A stretch of 64,000 nucleotides of DNA from Erythroxylum novogranatense. Taxonomy: Eukaryota; Streptophyta; Magnoliopsida; Malpighiales; Erythroxylaceae. The notes beneath the pieces were generated by a model. The model was given only the letters and a program-made list of their open reading frames with translations. It did no database searches and was not told the origin of the DNA. The position numbers and the translations under genes were made by a program. Every line of letters begins with the position of its first letter. The stretch's first letter is position 1. The stretch is taken from the NCBI GenBank assembly GCA_029891385.1, contig CM057234.1:25716350-25780349 (forward strand). The letters run 5' to 3'. Of the stretch, positions 24,401 through 38,363 are shown piece by piece.

Positions 24401-27400
24401 TGGTATCTATGTCTACCAGTCCCCAAACCTGTGACATGTTGCTTTGTAGGTAACTAGGTATGCATCCATACAAACAAGCTATAAGGAAGCCTGACAGAAA
24501 ACTGTTTTTTTCTCAAATTCCAAATTAATATCCAGAACTAAACAACATTTCATCCAATCCAAAACATTATATCTAATGAACAGTACAGGTTTGAAAATCC
24601 TCTTCCAAAAGAAATATATAATGCAGCTTTCCAAGTGCTAAAACAAACTACAAGCTACTTATCTCAAACATCGTGCAAAGTAATCAACATTTATTTCATT
24701 CACCAACCTGCTTGTTATCAGTTCCTAGAGAATCCAGACGTTTGAAAAACACCTGGATAAGATATTCAATGACACTTGCACCCTTTCCTGCTACTCTACT
24801 CAAAGAGCATAGACACCTGTCATGTGAAGCAGAAAAGGACTTGATCTTTTTGAGAACAAAGAATAACACAGGTCCAATTGATCTGGTTATACAGATCCAA
24901 CATAAATAAACCACTTGAGCAGTCAATAATATGGCAAGTTGAAAATTTATACAGTGAAAGAGGAAAATGCAATACTTGATGCAAGCATGGACAACTGTCA
25001 GAAAAGGATGTCGAACAATCATCTGCTTCAAATCTTGTTCAAGTTCTTCTATAACACTTTGGGGCAATTTCCACACCAATGGGATAACAGAATCTATTAT
25101 GAAGATTATACTCTCCAATAGCTGTGCGACAGCTCTGTTATCAACCTGGAATCCAGCAAAAGCCAGTTAAAAATGTGCATAGCACCTAACATCCCATCTC
25201 ATTTCTGATATTTGTTACTTTAATTAAACAGGAAAACTCAAACAAGATGTTCTCCCACAATAAATACGAAAAGTATCATTATATCAGAGTTATGAGAAAT
25301 TGCAAGGAAGGGAGCCCACACTTGGTTTGTACAGGAAAGTATCAAAATGCTAGGTATAGAACCTCATGTACAAGTCTAGAGTGCTTTCAAGTAGGACCTT
25401 ATCTCTACATATAGCAAGCATTGAGCATTTAAAATGTATAAAATCTAAGCCATTAAGTCCATCTAAAAAACTTCACAGTATAGAATGGGTCAAAACTATC
25501 GTCTACAATAATTGCTAGAGCATGTTCTCCAGGTCCAAGGCTTAGATTTTTAAAACCAACAGAAACAGAGGCACTTGATTCAGCTTATCTGCATATATCC
25601 TTGGAAAAACACAACTTACTACTTCTCGGGCATATTGAGGAAAAATTTTGCAGTACTAAAACAGTTCTAAACTTCCAGAAGTTCCAAATTTACAGGGCTG
25701 AAAAATGCAGACCATTTATCACCTCTGATAAAGCTATTGACAGCAGGAATTTCTGGAGAAATATGTACCCTAAACACATAAAAAAATCTACTTTTTGTGG
25801 TCATGCTCAGAGTGTTAATGCAAGGCAGGTGACAATTTTGAAGTGACATCCATACCATCATATTAACAACAAACTATATTCTTTCCTAAAAATGTAATAG
25901 ATAACCTGAGTCTTAAGATATGGCTGTAGAGTGACCACAAACTGGGATGGGTCAGAAGCTGGTGCACAAAGTGTTGGATCCACAACACAAAAGGCATGCA
26001 GCACTAGTACATAAGGGAGAGTCCGTGCTTCCATTTCCTCATTATTCATTTCCTCTACCTGACAGAACAGATCTTTGACATGTTTTACATCCCAAATAAA
26101 CAAGCAGACACAGCAAACAAGTAACAAGTACCTGCAATATCCTTTCCAGTAGGCATTTGCACATTATCTCACAGCGTCTTCGTACTGCTGCAAGAGACAT
26201 GGGATTTATCCCAGCAGCTTTTGCTGATTGAGGAAAGAAGTCAAGAGCCAGATTGCGCTTAATGACTGTCACAAGAAGCTGATGACTTGACATCCTCCTC
26301 AACATCTCAACAATTTGCTCAGTTTTCTTAGAGACCTCCAATGGCACGGAACTGCCATCTCCGTAGTATTGTGTCTGCAAGCCAGTAGGTTCCTCAAACC
26401 AAAACTCATAAAACGTCTTGCACACAAGATCCTGCATGTAAAAGAAAAATAAATTGGGGGATATAACAACAGGAAAATATCATAAATAAATGCCTACTGA
26501 TATGAAATCTTCAGGTTAAAAGCAAAAATTCTGCAGCACTTCCAACATTTATATATAAGTACAAGAATGCATTTGATAAACAGGACAATAGCATAGTTTA
26601 ACCATGAGCACAATCTTGCAAAGGAATAACCCACTTCTTTCTCTTGAACATGACTTTAAAAGGGAGCTAGATTCCAGCATACTCATCCATAAGAAACAAA
26701 AACAAATAGCTCACAGTAGACTAGTCCACATCATTTGCCTCCCAAGTTACCTGAATACTCGATTCATCATCACCAACACGAGAAATAATCTCAATGCAAG
26801 CGGCTGTAAATTCAGAGAAGTTGGCATTTGAAGTGCACATATCTCGGATAATTTTGATAGCTCGTTTCCTAACACTCACACCAGTATCTTTTATCCTCTC
26901 AGCAATCTTCTCAAAGTACTGCAACACCAAAAAATTTCAAATGAGGTTGATGAAAGAATTAGCCATATTCACTAATGCACATACAAAATACAACAAAGAA
27001 TACAGAACTCAATTTCATACCTTAAGACCAACATCAGGATGTGAAGCAATATGCCTGCCAACAAGTTCCAATGCTGCTTCTCTTACAGATATTGCAGAAT
27101 CACAAAATCTTCCTTCAACAGCCAATTGTACACGTTTGTCACACAATACCTCTGGGTCTGCTTCAACAATAATACTCACCTGATTCCACAATGCAAAAGG
27201 TAGTAACATTAAGCAACCAAAATAAAATATCAAATCAAAAGCCAATCTCAATAATTACTCACTGCTTTTAAAGCCTTGGCCCTAATTACAGGAGAGTTCT
27301 CCCTTAAGCTTGCCTGTAAAGGACAGATACTTGTAAATCAAGTCTGTGGAATTTTAAAAAAAAAAAAAAACAGATGTAATCAAATGTTTCACTGACCAGA

Positions 27401-30400
27401 AGCATATGAAGGATTTTATCGAATCCTCTAGAGAAAGAAATGTTTTGTCCCAGAGCTAAAGTAACCTTCTTAACTGAGTCCCTCGTCAACAAGGGATAGG
27501 TGGCTCCAGAGCCACGCACAATCATGTTAGATTTGAGTCGAGTCAGATGATAAAAGAACTTCTCTTCAGATTTTGAATCATCTTTACACCACAAGCACAG
27601 ATAAAACCTGCACATCAATGCTCTCTCTATAAAATCAATCTAAACAAATGAACAGTAAGGTTAGAGTTTTGTCAAATACAAACCAGCGAACAAAGACAAG
27701 CACATCATCACTGGATACAGCATCTTGTAGATAATTCAACAGAAACTGTTGAATGATTTCAACCTTTGTAATCCAGTCAGAAACTTCAGAAGTTTTCTTT
27801 GACTTAACATTGTCCATCTTCCCTCCATTCTTACATTGAGATTTGCAGTAAGACTGTAGCACAAGAAGTTGCTTCTTGCAGAGGCAGATCTGGCAGTGGC
27901 AACTCGTTTTAGAAGTTTCATGTTCTCTCAATCCCATACAATCGGCATGAAACATTCTTTGACAACTTTGACAAGAAAACAACAGTTTCTCACCCCTCCC
28001 ATTTAAGCAAACACAACATGTGGCTTTTGGGTAACTTGGATCCTCATTGTCCTCACTAGCCAACTCCACAGAAATCCAAAAATTGTTTTTGCTGCAAATG
28101 GCAGCATCATGCTTCAACCTTGCAGCTATTGTTCCGAGAATATCAATGGCCATGGAACGTGCCGAAGTGTCCTTGGATTTCAGCCCAGCATTCTGGAGTA
28201 GTAAGACGCAAAGAACCTGCAATAAGCGGTCTGTTAGCATAAAGATAACAGTGTCTGCAAACAGGCATATAAACGTTATTCATATTAATATCACCTCTAG
28301 GATTGGAGCTGATGCAGGATATTCTGGTAAGTTTAGAGAAGCAAGTAAATCTGTAACAAGATTCTCAATCATCACTTTTATTTCAGAAGCATCCTGATTC
28401 TTGACAGTAGTCAACCGCTGCAGAACTCGAGTCCAGAACAGGCAGCAAGTCTCGGTGACAGCTTCATGGCATTTGGTCAGATAACTAGCATCCAAAGAAA
28501 CTTCTAAGATGTGACTACCACTTGATGCCTGCCTCAAAGCTCCAGGAAGGTTTCCACTACTGTGAACCAACTGAATCAGCAGAGCCGTGATCATCTGAAT
28601 TTGCCTCTGTTCTTCAACAGGCAGGTGATAGGCTCTCTGCACTCGCTTAGAAAATGGCAATTTCCAAAGCAACTGGACGAGTTCATCTATGATATATGCA
28701 CGATGCTGTGTATATGAGTAGAATATCTGGACAAAACTTAATAAATTAGAGGTTAAAACCACAGAACAACAAGATACATATCAGGAAAAGTGGAAATCAT
28801 ACATGCATCAGTGCATGTATACAAGCACTCAAGAAGAAACAAGATTTCTAGAAGGGAAGAAGAAAGTGAATAGGTCTGCTAATACCCATACCGAACTGAG
28901 TAAACTGATTGCCTTCAGTTGTATGAGCTGGAAGTTATCAACCAAAAATGTTGTAAAACTTGTCTTAACCAGTTGTAGAATGCAGCTATCAGATAATTTC
29001 TCTATCAATAACAAATCCTTCAGTAAACCAAGAATCGTGCACAGTTTCTGTAATATGGTATTTACAGCACCAGAGACCCTATCAAGGATAAACGTAAGAT
29101 ATAAGAAGAAAACTTAGTTCCAACAAACTAAAATTAAGCAGTGGCTGAATCTTAGAGGAAACAGTAAATAGATAAGCACACTTGTTTATTGCAGATTTCT
29201 TCACTTTTGCACTTTTTACGGTACGACGCCTCTTGTTTGCTGAACCATAATCAGCTTCAAGCTCTTCATCATCCTCACCTGTCAACAGAAAGTAATACCA
29301 CATTTTAGAACCAACAAACAGTAACTGATAACCCACACGCAACACAACTGTGTTGTAGACTCACCAATAAAATATGAACAAACAAAAAGGGTTACAGAAA
29401 TATTGTTTACCATCCTATAAAATCACAAAAATCAATTTCCTTTATTTCCTTTTCTTCTTTAAGAAAGATGAGCATAGATAATGGTTCAGTTTTCATGGTG
29501 ATATAAAATGAAATGATAGACTGGAAGAAAGCAAATTACAGAAAGATCAAGTCTACCAAGGCCTACCTTCAGGTGCCCAATTCTCATTTGGCTTGTGTGA
29601 AGCACGATAGGATGGATCATAAGCTGACATAACATCCATTATCTGATGCTTAGAGAACTCCAGGATTCTTTCAATGATCTGACATAGAAACAGTAAGCGC
29701 AGTCATGCATTACGGTCATAAAAACTCGGGGAAAAAACATAAACAATTTTTGTAATGAAGAGCTAACAAAAGATGCACCTCTTCCTTGTAGAGCTGCTTT
29801 GGCATGTTATTATTTGCCATTACAGCTAGGGCTGCATGAATGGATTCCAGTGCACAAAATACTAAAGAGACTACATCTGAATCTGACTGCACCATCACGA
29901 AAACAACATAGAAGAGACAGTTACATAATATTTTAAATGCAATGAAGATTCTGCATTTAGAAAAAATGAAATGACCTCACTATCTAAAAGGGGAAATATT
30001 GTCAAGCCAAGTGTTTTAGATGAAAACTACGATACATATCCATGAAAAAAAAATTGCACAAGGGGTATAAACAAAAGGGAGGTATGACCAAAGAATTTAG
30101 AAGGACTTCTGATCCATATCTACAAATTGTTGAACAATTTTAGGCACCAACAGTACAGACTAAAATTTCCATATGTTATTGGATACTGGTCAAATTTTTA
30201 ACATACAGCATAATGACGACTTGATATCATTATTACGTGAAGGATCCTCATTCTCACCATCAGGGATTTATTTAAAAAGAGAATTATCAATTCAGAGAGG
30301 AGACTTTGTAAAATAAGTTCAAGCAAGCTTAAAATTTGCTAGAGTGATACCAAGCGATATGCAGACATTTCAGGTTAGTTGCAGTAAACCTAGGTCATTG

Positions 30401-33400
30401 CATTTAACGCAAACCAATTTCCACAATACCTAAATGAAAATGAAAGTGAGAAATGGTGTGAGGACACTCACGTGTTCATATTCACTGACAGATAAACCTT
30501 CTGCTCGATGTATTTGATGATCTAGAACTCGTAAGAGTCTTACAAGAATATCCACAGGAACCAAATGTAGAAGGTTTTTTACACGTATGGATGTTATTTC
30601 ATTTACAAGCATTTTGAGATCAACAGTAGGCAATGACAGCCACTCGGCTTCATCACGTTCATCACTAGGAACTTCAGCCCTTCCACATATATCATCCAAC
30701 ATTTCACAAAAGTTACCAATGGTGGCCTCTGGAAAAAGGTGTATGTAGCAAAATATTAGCTTGAGAATAGAACACCATATACATGCACACACACATACAG
30801 AGAGAGAGGGAGGGACGAAATTAATATTTTATGCTACGCCACCTTGAAGCTCGACAGGATCTGGCTGATCAAATGTTGTGACCTCACGGTTAACTTTCTT
30901 CTTCACTTTAGGTTTTCTTAAAGATGATGCAACCTCCTGCACTTAAACTTTGATGTCAGAAATAGAGGAGTAACCTAATCTTACGTGCAAAGAAATTTCC
31001 ACAAACATACATGAGGACTGTGGTCCAGCCGGTGATTTTGTACTCCAGCATAGCCGCTTCCCACTTGACTTGCAGCAGATATACCTTGCTCAAGGGGCTT
31101 GGTTTCAAATACTTTGTTTGCAGGAATATGCTCTTTACCTGAAACTTAGGCAAATGCAATAAACCACAAGCATAATACCACTAAATGTAACAAAACCAAT
31201 AAAGATACCAAATATAACAAAAAGTCATTGATATTGTCGATCACATTCATAGGATTTTTTGGATAATTAACACAGGGAATCTACAACTTAAACTTGGAAA
31301 ATTTTACTACCTCAAAACCCACACTCCTACCTCTTAATTAGGTTCCTTTGTCCTTATAATTGTCAACTTAAGAAGGACATCATTTTCTGATAGAAATTTA
31401 AGACCTAAAACATTATTTTTGGCTATTTATCTTCCATTTCCTTTTTACGATTATAATTTCCATGCAACAGTCATTTCATGCAATATTTACTAAAATATTT
31501 TGCAAGCAAGAGTCAAATAATGATTCTCAAGAGTGATTTGACAAAGCATATTCAATTTCCATGGTGACAGATCTTGATATACTAAAATTCATGACTTATT
31601 CGTTAGATCAGCATAAGGACTCAGTATTTTTTGTGAACAATATGCAACTTGTGTCTAAGTGATACTAAGCTGGAAGCAAGCATGGATAGCTAAATCAAAG
31701 TGGAAGTCCAATTACAATTTAAAACTTGTCTTCTAATTTCAATAAATATCTGGAATAGAATATTCAAAATAATAATTCGACGTATTCTCAGAGGAACAAG
31801 AAGACATCTATTATGCGAAAGATTTATTTGAGAAAAAATCTTAACGCTTGCATCCAATTACAAATTTCATTTCCCAAAATGGAACCATATTGGAATAATC
31901 CATTGAGGAAGTACTGTCAAATTGTTCCACATATAAAGTCTGACTGTGACCGGTAAAAAGAAGTCAATTTATGGCATTAAATATTTCTTCAAAAAAAACT
32001 TAATAACATGCAACTAATGGACACAAAAATTTGGTCATATCCTTAAGTTAAGATGATGATACAAAAATAGAAACTATGAAAATACTGTAGATGCATGTCA
32101 CTCTTGCATTGCGATATGCTCTAGAAATGACATTCACCAAGCCACATCTACTTTTTCCACCACTAATGCCCATTATGCCACTTGTCCATCCCAACATCAA
32201 TACAGAAGAGTGTTACATTCAGTAGAAATCCTTTCATTTCACAAATTTATGGCTTCTTATAGGTCAGAGGTATCCAGTTCACCATGAATGATCATGAATT
32301 TTTCTCAGCTATCAAATAGAATAGCCCATTTCAGAAAACAAGTAACTCCAAGCTCATTTTCCATCAAAGTATAATTTCCAAGCACCAAAATTATGAAGAA
32401 CACTAGGAATCTGAACTTTGAGCCTCCATGGTAGCTATTTGTTTTTTTAAGGGTAATTGCTTTACATCACACTAAGGAGCCAACTAATTACTCTTTTTAT
32501 CAATAAAAAGGGATCTAATGAGTAACCTATAATGTAATAAATTAAGAATGAGCTCTTGTGCGAACTGCAAAGGAAATACTAAAGAAACAAACAACCCTAT
32601 CAAGAAACTAAACTAAAAGGAGCGATGGTCTGCAATTTGTTTACCAGGAGTTACATACTCGAATGCTTCAGGGTTGTATTGGAGAACCTGCTCATGCAGT
32701 TCCAGGGGCTCAGCATAACCAAATGGAACTGGTCTTGTCTCCTCCCTAAGATTTCTGCACATATACAACCATGTAATAAATCACAACACAATCAAATAGT
32801 GCAATCAAGTACAAAGACATTAATCAGTTCCGAAAGGTCCAATCACAGAAAAACAGTTGTCCACAAATCTACTCCTGAGTCGCTCCGTTTAAAAGTTAAG
32901 CTCGAACTTCATCTAATATTCACCACAAATCAAAAGAATAACTAATATTTAAACTTCTTCTGCTAAAACTCCAATTATTGCACAAAGTGGAAATTCAATC
33001 AAGGTCCATATCTCAAAAGCACTTCATGTCAAAATCTGCAAGCATCGTATTGGACACGGTTCGTGCTCAATCAACACTCCCACTCGATTAGACTAGCACA
33101 CGTATTCAAAAACCACAGTTTCCCACCAACTTCAGGTCACTTCACAACTTAAAGGAGAAAACTACATACAGGTAAGAAACATCCGTTCGCCGAAGCAGAT
33201 CAGCGATTCTCGCGGACTGAGCAAGAATCTCATTCCGATTCATAGTCCAAGCACTGCTAACACCAGGAGCTTCATCGAACAACCGGAGCTCCGGATCCGA
33301 CGAGCCACAAAATACCGGAAGCGAAGGCAGCGGCAAGCACGGAGCCACCTCCGAGTGTATCGTGTTGGATAGTCCAATTCCTTTGGGACCCGAACCGGAA

Positions 33401-33441
33401 CCCGAACCTGCATAATTCGAATTTGAATTGGTAGCCATCAT
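21423..33441 (-). CDS. SCC2: Sister chromatid cohesion protein 2, cohesin loader (NIPBL/Scc2 family, with PHD finger)
   Basis: Twenty-eight exons (high to low): 33170-33441, 32645-32754, 31011-31138, 30843-30936, 30472-30728, 29779-29886, 29567-29678, 29182-29278, 28892-29078, 28295-28726, 27684-28216, 27397-27607, 27263-27313, 27021-27179, 26751-26918, 26132-26431, 25906-26058, 24976-25145, 24708-24816, 24094-24255, 23905-24009, 23601-23834, 23181-23314, 22803-23096, 22288-22723, 21939-22031, 21727-21852, 21423-21629. All are GT-AG and the sum is 5442 nt, 1813 aa, close to known plant SCC2. The N-terminus has [22 protein letters not shown]4HC3 PHD finger spans about residues 667-710. HEAT-type helices follow ([17 protein letters not shown]), then the Nipped-B C-terminal region ([15 protein letters not shown], about 1219). 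The tail is basic, then eight Asp residues. SCC2 works with SCC4 to load cohesin on chromatin. The start could equally be the second ATG, one codon later. Confidence 0.95.
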
Positions 33442-35745
33442 CTTGAATTAGCTAAACGGCGAGACGGTTACAACAGCATGAAGAGGGTGTGGTGCAGACC
33501 AGGTGGCGAAGTGGTCCGTGCGTGATAATGTGGAAGGTCGAGGGTAATTCGGGAAGAACAGAGGGTATTCGGAGTTCTGAGCCCTAGAGCAAGAGAGAGA
33601 GTGGAAATGATGGAAAAGAAGCAGTTGGCGGGGAAATTCTGAGAATTGTAGGGGTATTTTGCACTCGGGATTTATCAGGACATAGAAAAGAGCATGACTT
33701 CTCCAAATTACGAAATTACCCATAGTTGACCCCCATTGGCTTCCTTTTGTACGATTTCATTGACGGGGTTTTCCGGGACTTTGGAAAATGTTGAATCGTG
33801 AGTTTGAATCACCGGGGATGAAACTACAAAAACACCCTTCACTTTGTTCCCTGGGTTTTTTTGTTGCTGATTTAATTATTGGCTGTAAATGGTAATTGGC
33901 ATTACCCGCCGTCAAGTGGGATTCAAAGAATTAGCAGATAAAAAGGATAGCCTCATAAAAGGTGAGAAAAATAATTCGTGATTGAAGAAAATAAGCGCCA
34001 ATATACTTCTCCCGTCCTTTTTAAAATATTAATCTATAGATAACAAATGTTAAATTGCTTAATTTTTAAAAAAATTTCTAATTAAAACTTAGATTTTTCA
34101 ATTTTTCTAATTCAGCATCTAAGTTTTAAAATTTTCCGACTCAACTTTTAAAACCTTTTAATAATTAAGTTCAAAGCATTAATATCGTTGATAATTTATT
34201 CCTTTTTTATAGATATTTATATATTATAAACAACAAATATTTGTAAAGATTGAGACTTGAATATCAATTATAATTATATGCAGTCTTTTCTTTATATTTA
34301 TATTTTACAAATAAGTTCTTTCCACAATTTAAACTTATAACATTGCAGTTACAAAGAAATAATCTTATCAGTTATGTTGAATTAAATTGTTAAAATTTTA
34401 AAAGCTAATCACCTAAATAAAAATTCAAAAGCTTAAGCATTGAATTACAAAATTCTAAAATATTGAACATTTATGATTAAATATCCCATTAATTTATGAC
34501 TTGTTACTAGTTTTAAAACAATCACAATGTTGAATAGTATTTAAAATCGATGAAATTGAAACAAAAGTTTTAAGTTTTTCCACAGTAATGATTTCATTGA
34601 GAAATAAAATGCACTTAAAATTAATATAGTTTTCTTTTTCTAAATTTTAATTGAATATATTAATGTAATTGCTATTAGATTATAATTGATGGAGAGAATC
34701 TTAGTTATAGTTTTCATTACATTACAGTGCCAACTTTCTTTCTCAATTCTTATTCTCACCAACCTATCCTCAAATCAAGACCAAATGATTATGTAATCAA
34801 TTTCCTACACTTTTTACGTTATCATAAAACGATCCTGTTAACTTAATTGTCATCTTTAGAGAGCTTTTTAATTTCCTAACTCTTTTAGAATGGCATGTCA
34901 GCTCGGCAATATTACACTAATTAAATTATAGCATAAAATTTAGAAATTTAATAATATATAACCTTATTTTAATTAATTGAGAGATATTTCTAAACCGATA
35001 TTATTTTAATTTTGCACATTATATTCCACTAAAAATAATAAGTATTAATATGGTAATTTTAATGTCTTGTGTGTGAATATTTAATAGTAAGAAATTTTGT
35101 TAAGATTCGGTTTGATATATAATTTGTCAATTTACAAAACTATATTACATAAAATATAAAAACAATACCGATTTAGTCAAAAAATTTAAATTCGACGCTG
35201 TGCTTTCTCTTGTATGAAAGATGCATTAACTTTTTTTTTAAATCAACAAAACTTTATATAAATAAAAAAACAATATATACGTAGCTAGTGATTTCCCAAA
35301 AAAATACCACTAGCCTACGAAAAGGCTCACAAAGGATAAATACATAGGGACCGTGAACCAAGCATGGTAGAAAACACCACGTCCTCAAAGCCTATATATG
35401 CTCCAAGCCTAATTACTTTCATACTATCGCAACTCAATTCCTATTTCACTTTAAAATATTTATTATCTATAAAGTTATACTTATTTAACGCAGCATAATT
35501 ATTAAATAAAATCGACTAAATTCATAATTTTAGGTTTGATTGATTTTAATCGATTTATGATATTAAACTAATTTTAAAACTTCTCAATTATTATTTTTTT
35601 GTGAAGAAGCAAAATTATCAATTCATTAACTATACTAAAACTGTTTGAAATAATGGATGTTTACATTTTACAAGTCTAAAGTATGAATTAATCTAACCTC
35701 CATTACAATTATTTATATAAAAGGAAATTTGCTTTTTTCAAGTTA
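33442..35745. other. SCC2 leader and promoter side, then AT-rich intergenic DNA
   Basis: The first 300 bases upstream of the SCC2 ATG are comparatively GC-balanced and probably hold the 5' UTR and promoter. From about 33880 to 35745 the sequence is AT-rich with no recognisable gene or element end. Confidence 0.5.
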
Positions 35746-38363
35746 TGTTAGTAGTTAGTTAACTAGTTAATGGGTAGTTATTATTTGTTACTTTTCGTTC
35801 TCTTTTCTTGTAATATAAATATTTGTAGATGCGCATTTTACTTATTTTCTTCGATGCAAGAAGCATTACGTCCTATTTTATAATATTTGTTAATTTTCTT
35901 TCCTTCCTTTCTAAATTTTATCGTTAAACAAACACCTATCTTTTTCCTATTTCATTAATTAAGGTTTCATCATACTAGTTCTCATCTTTTTTAAGCTCTA
36001 TTGTTCATCAATGACAACAGCCTCTTTAGCTATTATCAATTCATCCATGCGAGTTAAAGAAATCCTTTTAGGTTCGTATTATCTGCATGCTAATGAGAAT
36101 CTCTTATTGGTTTTCATTTCTTTCATTTTTATTAGCCTTAATCACTTTTTATAGTGTTGTGTGACAAAGATGGTATTACTCTTAAAGAACAAGTTGAAGT
36201 TTATTGATGATAGTATCCTTACTAATCTTAGATATGATTCTCTTTATCCAATTTGGGAGTGTTTCAACCTGATGGTTTTATTCTGGCTTGTTCATTTTAT
36301 ATCTAGTTCAATTGCACCAAGTATTATATGGCTAAATTTTATGCTTGATGTATGGCAAGATTTAGAGGCGTGCAAATGATTCTTTCAAAATTTCTAATTT
36401 GCATGAAGAAATATACAATTTTCATTGAAGAATTTTATTTTTGACTAATTACTTTACAAGAATGAATATTTTGAGGGTGAAGTCATGATTTTAAGACCTT
36501 TACTTAATTGTATTTATAAACCTCCATGTTTTATGGTGCTTTAATAGTAATGAAAACTTATTAAGTAATATATCAAATCATATTGATGGATTCATTACCT
36601 CTCGTTAATAAAGTACTTGTTGATAATGTAATAAGAAAGGCAATTGCATTATAATTATGTTTGTAATGTTGTTCTTATGCATTTATTAATACAACATCTA
36701 GTTATATGAGTGAAAATGTTAATGGTAGTTCTAATATAAGCAAAAATTTTACTAATCAAAGGAGATTAAGGGGTGGAAACTTTTATGGTAATATTAATAA
36801 AAGGAATTTGTGTATGTCCTTTAGAAAAGAGGCATATAGTTGAAAGATGATATAAGAAGCACAACTTTCCCTTTGTCATAAATCATAGAGGAAGTCTTAT
36901 TATATAGCAACTAATCAGGTAGAGAAGTTGATTGCCCTCAGTTTCTTTTTACTAAAAATCAATATGTACAATTTCTAGGCACGATTTAGTAGTTTGTTTC
37001 AAACACTACTTTAGTTTCCCCAAATTACTTAGGAATGTAGTAGGATCCAATGGCTTAATTGAATACTTAGTCTACTGGTATTTTCTCACTCTTTCTATAC
37101 AATATATAGATATATTTCTCTTAGTTCTTTTATTAAGAGAATTATTGATTATACTTGAATAATTGATAATGAGCTATTGATCATATAGTATGGTTACTTA
37201 TATTATTTGATTCAAAGATGCCTATGAAGAATATCTATATGAAATTACCAAATCAATCTCAATTTCTTGCTATATATATAGGAAATATTGTACTTTCTCC
37301 TTGATTGACATTGTTGAATGTGTTTTTGTTCCTCCCTTCAACATTAATCTCATATATGTACATAAATTTACAGGTCCTTCAATTTGTTTTTTGCTTTTTC
37401 AATCTAATTTATGTTTTATTCAGGACATTCAAATATGGAGGATGATTAGATTGGCTAAGAAGGTCAATGGTCTACATTTATTACTACTTTTTGATGAAGT
37501 TTCTTCTAATTTTAATCATTTTCATTGTAATTCCACTATTATTAATAAAATAGATCTTTGGCATGATAAATTAGGCCACCCATCATAGGTTAGATTGAAA
37601 TTGTTTGTAAATTTTAATCTTACAATACAATATTCTATATCATATTCACTTTATAAAATTTATCATTTTGTTAAGCATAAAAGATTGCCTTTTCTTGTTA
37701 GCAATACTATTAATTAAGTTTGCTTTGGTTTAATTCAAGTTAAGATTTAGGGGACAATTCCTATGGTAAAATTTACGTGTCAATATTATTTTCTCACAAT
37801 TTTAATGACTTTAGTAAGAGTACATAGATTTTATTTCATAAAATTTAAGTATGAAACAAAGAGTCTTTTATGATAATTTGTTACATTTTTTGGGACACAT
37901 TTTAATAAGAAGGCTGCTTGTGTAAAGAGTGGTAAGGCAAGAAGTTTAACATGCCAAAATTTTACACCTCAAAGGATATTATTCATCAAACTTCTTGTGT
38001 AAAAACACCATTGCAAAACAAATGTAGTTAAAATGGAGCATTAATATATCTTGGTTGTAGCAAAGATTTTACAAATTTACACTAATATTTATATTCAATT
38101 TTGAGGTGAATGTGTTTTATATTCATTGTTTCCTATTAATATAATTCTTTTTTATGTGTGTGTGTGTGTGTGTGTGACACATTATGAGAAGCTATTTCAT
38201 ATTACTCTTAATTTTAGCTCTTTAAGAGTATTTGGTAGTTTATGTTTTACTTTTAATCATGATAAGCTTAAGCATAAATTTGATTTTAGACCAATCAAAT
38301 TCATGTTTTTGGGGTGTATGTTAGGTATGAAGGATTATAAGTAAAGATTAAACATGTATTTGT
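35746..38363 (+). pseudogene. Decayed Ty1/copia element: possible LTR remnant, gag and integrase pieces
   Basis: 35746 starts TGTTAGTAGTTAG and leads to a TATA-like ATATAAATATTTG, as in small copia LTRs. From about 36010 the plus strand reads as a copia Gag with many breaks, including YLHANENLLLV, then KNKLKFIDDS, LRYDSLYPIWECFN and IIWLNFMLDVWQDLEACK up to 36379. At 37301-37588 is the pre-integrase domain ending LWHDKLGHPS. At 38150-38344 is the end of the integrase region (LRVFGSLCFTFNHDK, FMFLGCMLGMKDYK). Stops and frameshifts occur throughout, and the reverse transcriptase part is missing. The relic stops exactly where another LTR begins. Confidence 0.75.
38154..38176 (+). repeat. TG dinucleotide microsatellite
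   Basis: About eleven TG units inside the decayed copia integrase region. This is simple slippage DNA. Confidence 0.85.

Noticed and set aside
29882..29886. Alternative SCC2 exon 6 acceptor four bases downstream in the transcript (exon starting at 29882)
   Set aside because: It would break the reading frame. The acceptor giving the exon start at 29886 keeps phase with the previous exon.
33455..33459. AACGG core just upstream of the SCC2 start as an MSA site
   Set aside because: A single core in the leader with poorly matching flanks, about 14 bases from the ATG. Not enough to claim regulation.
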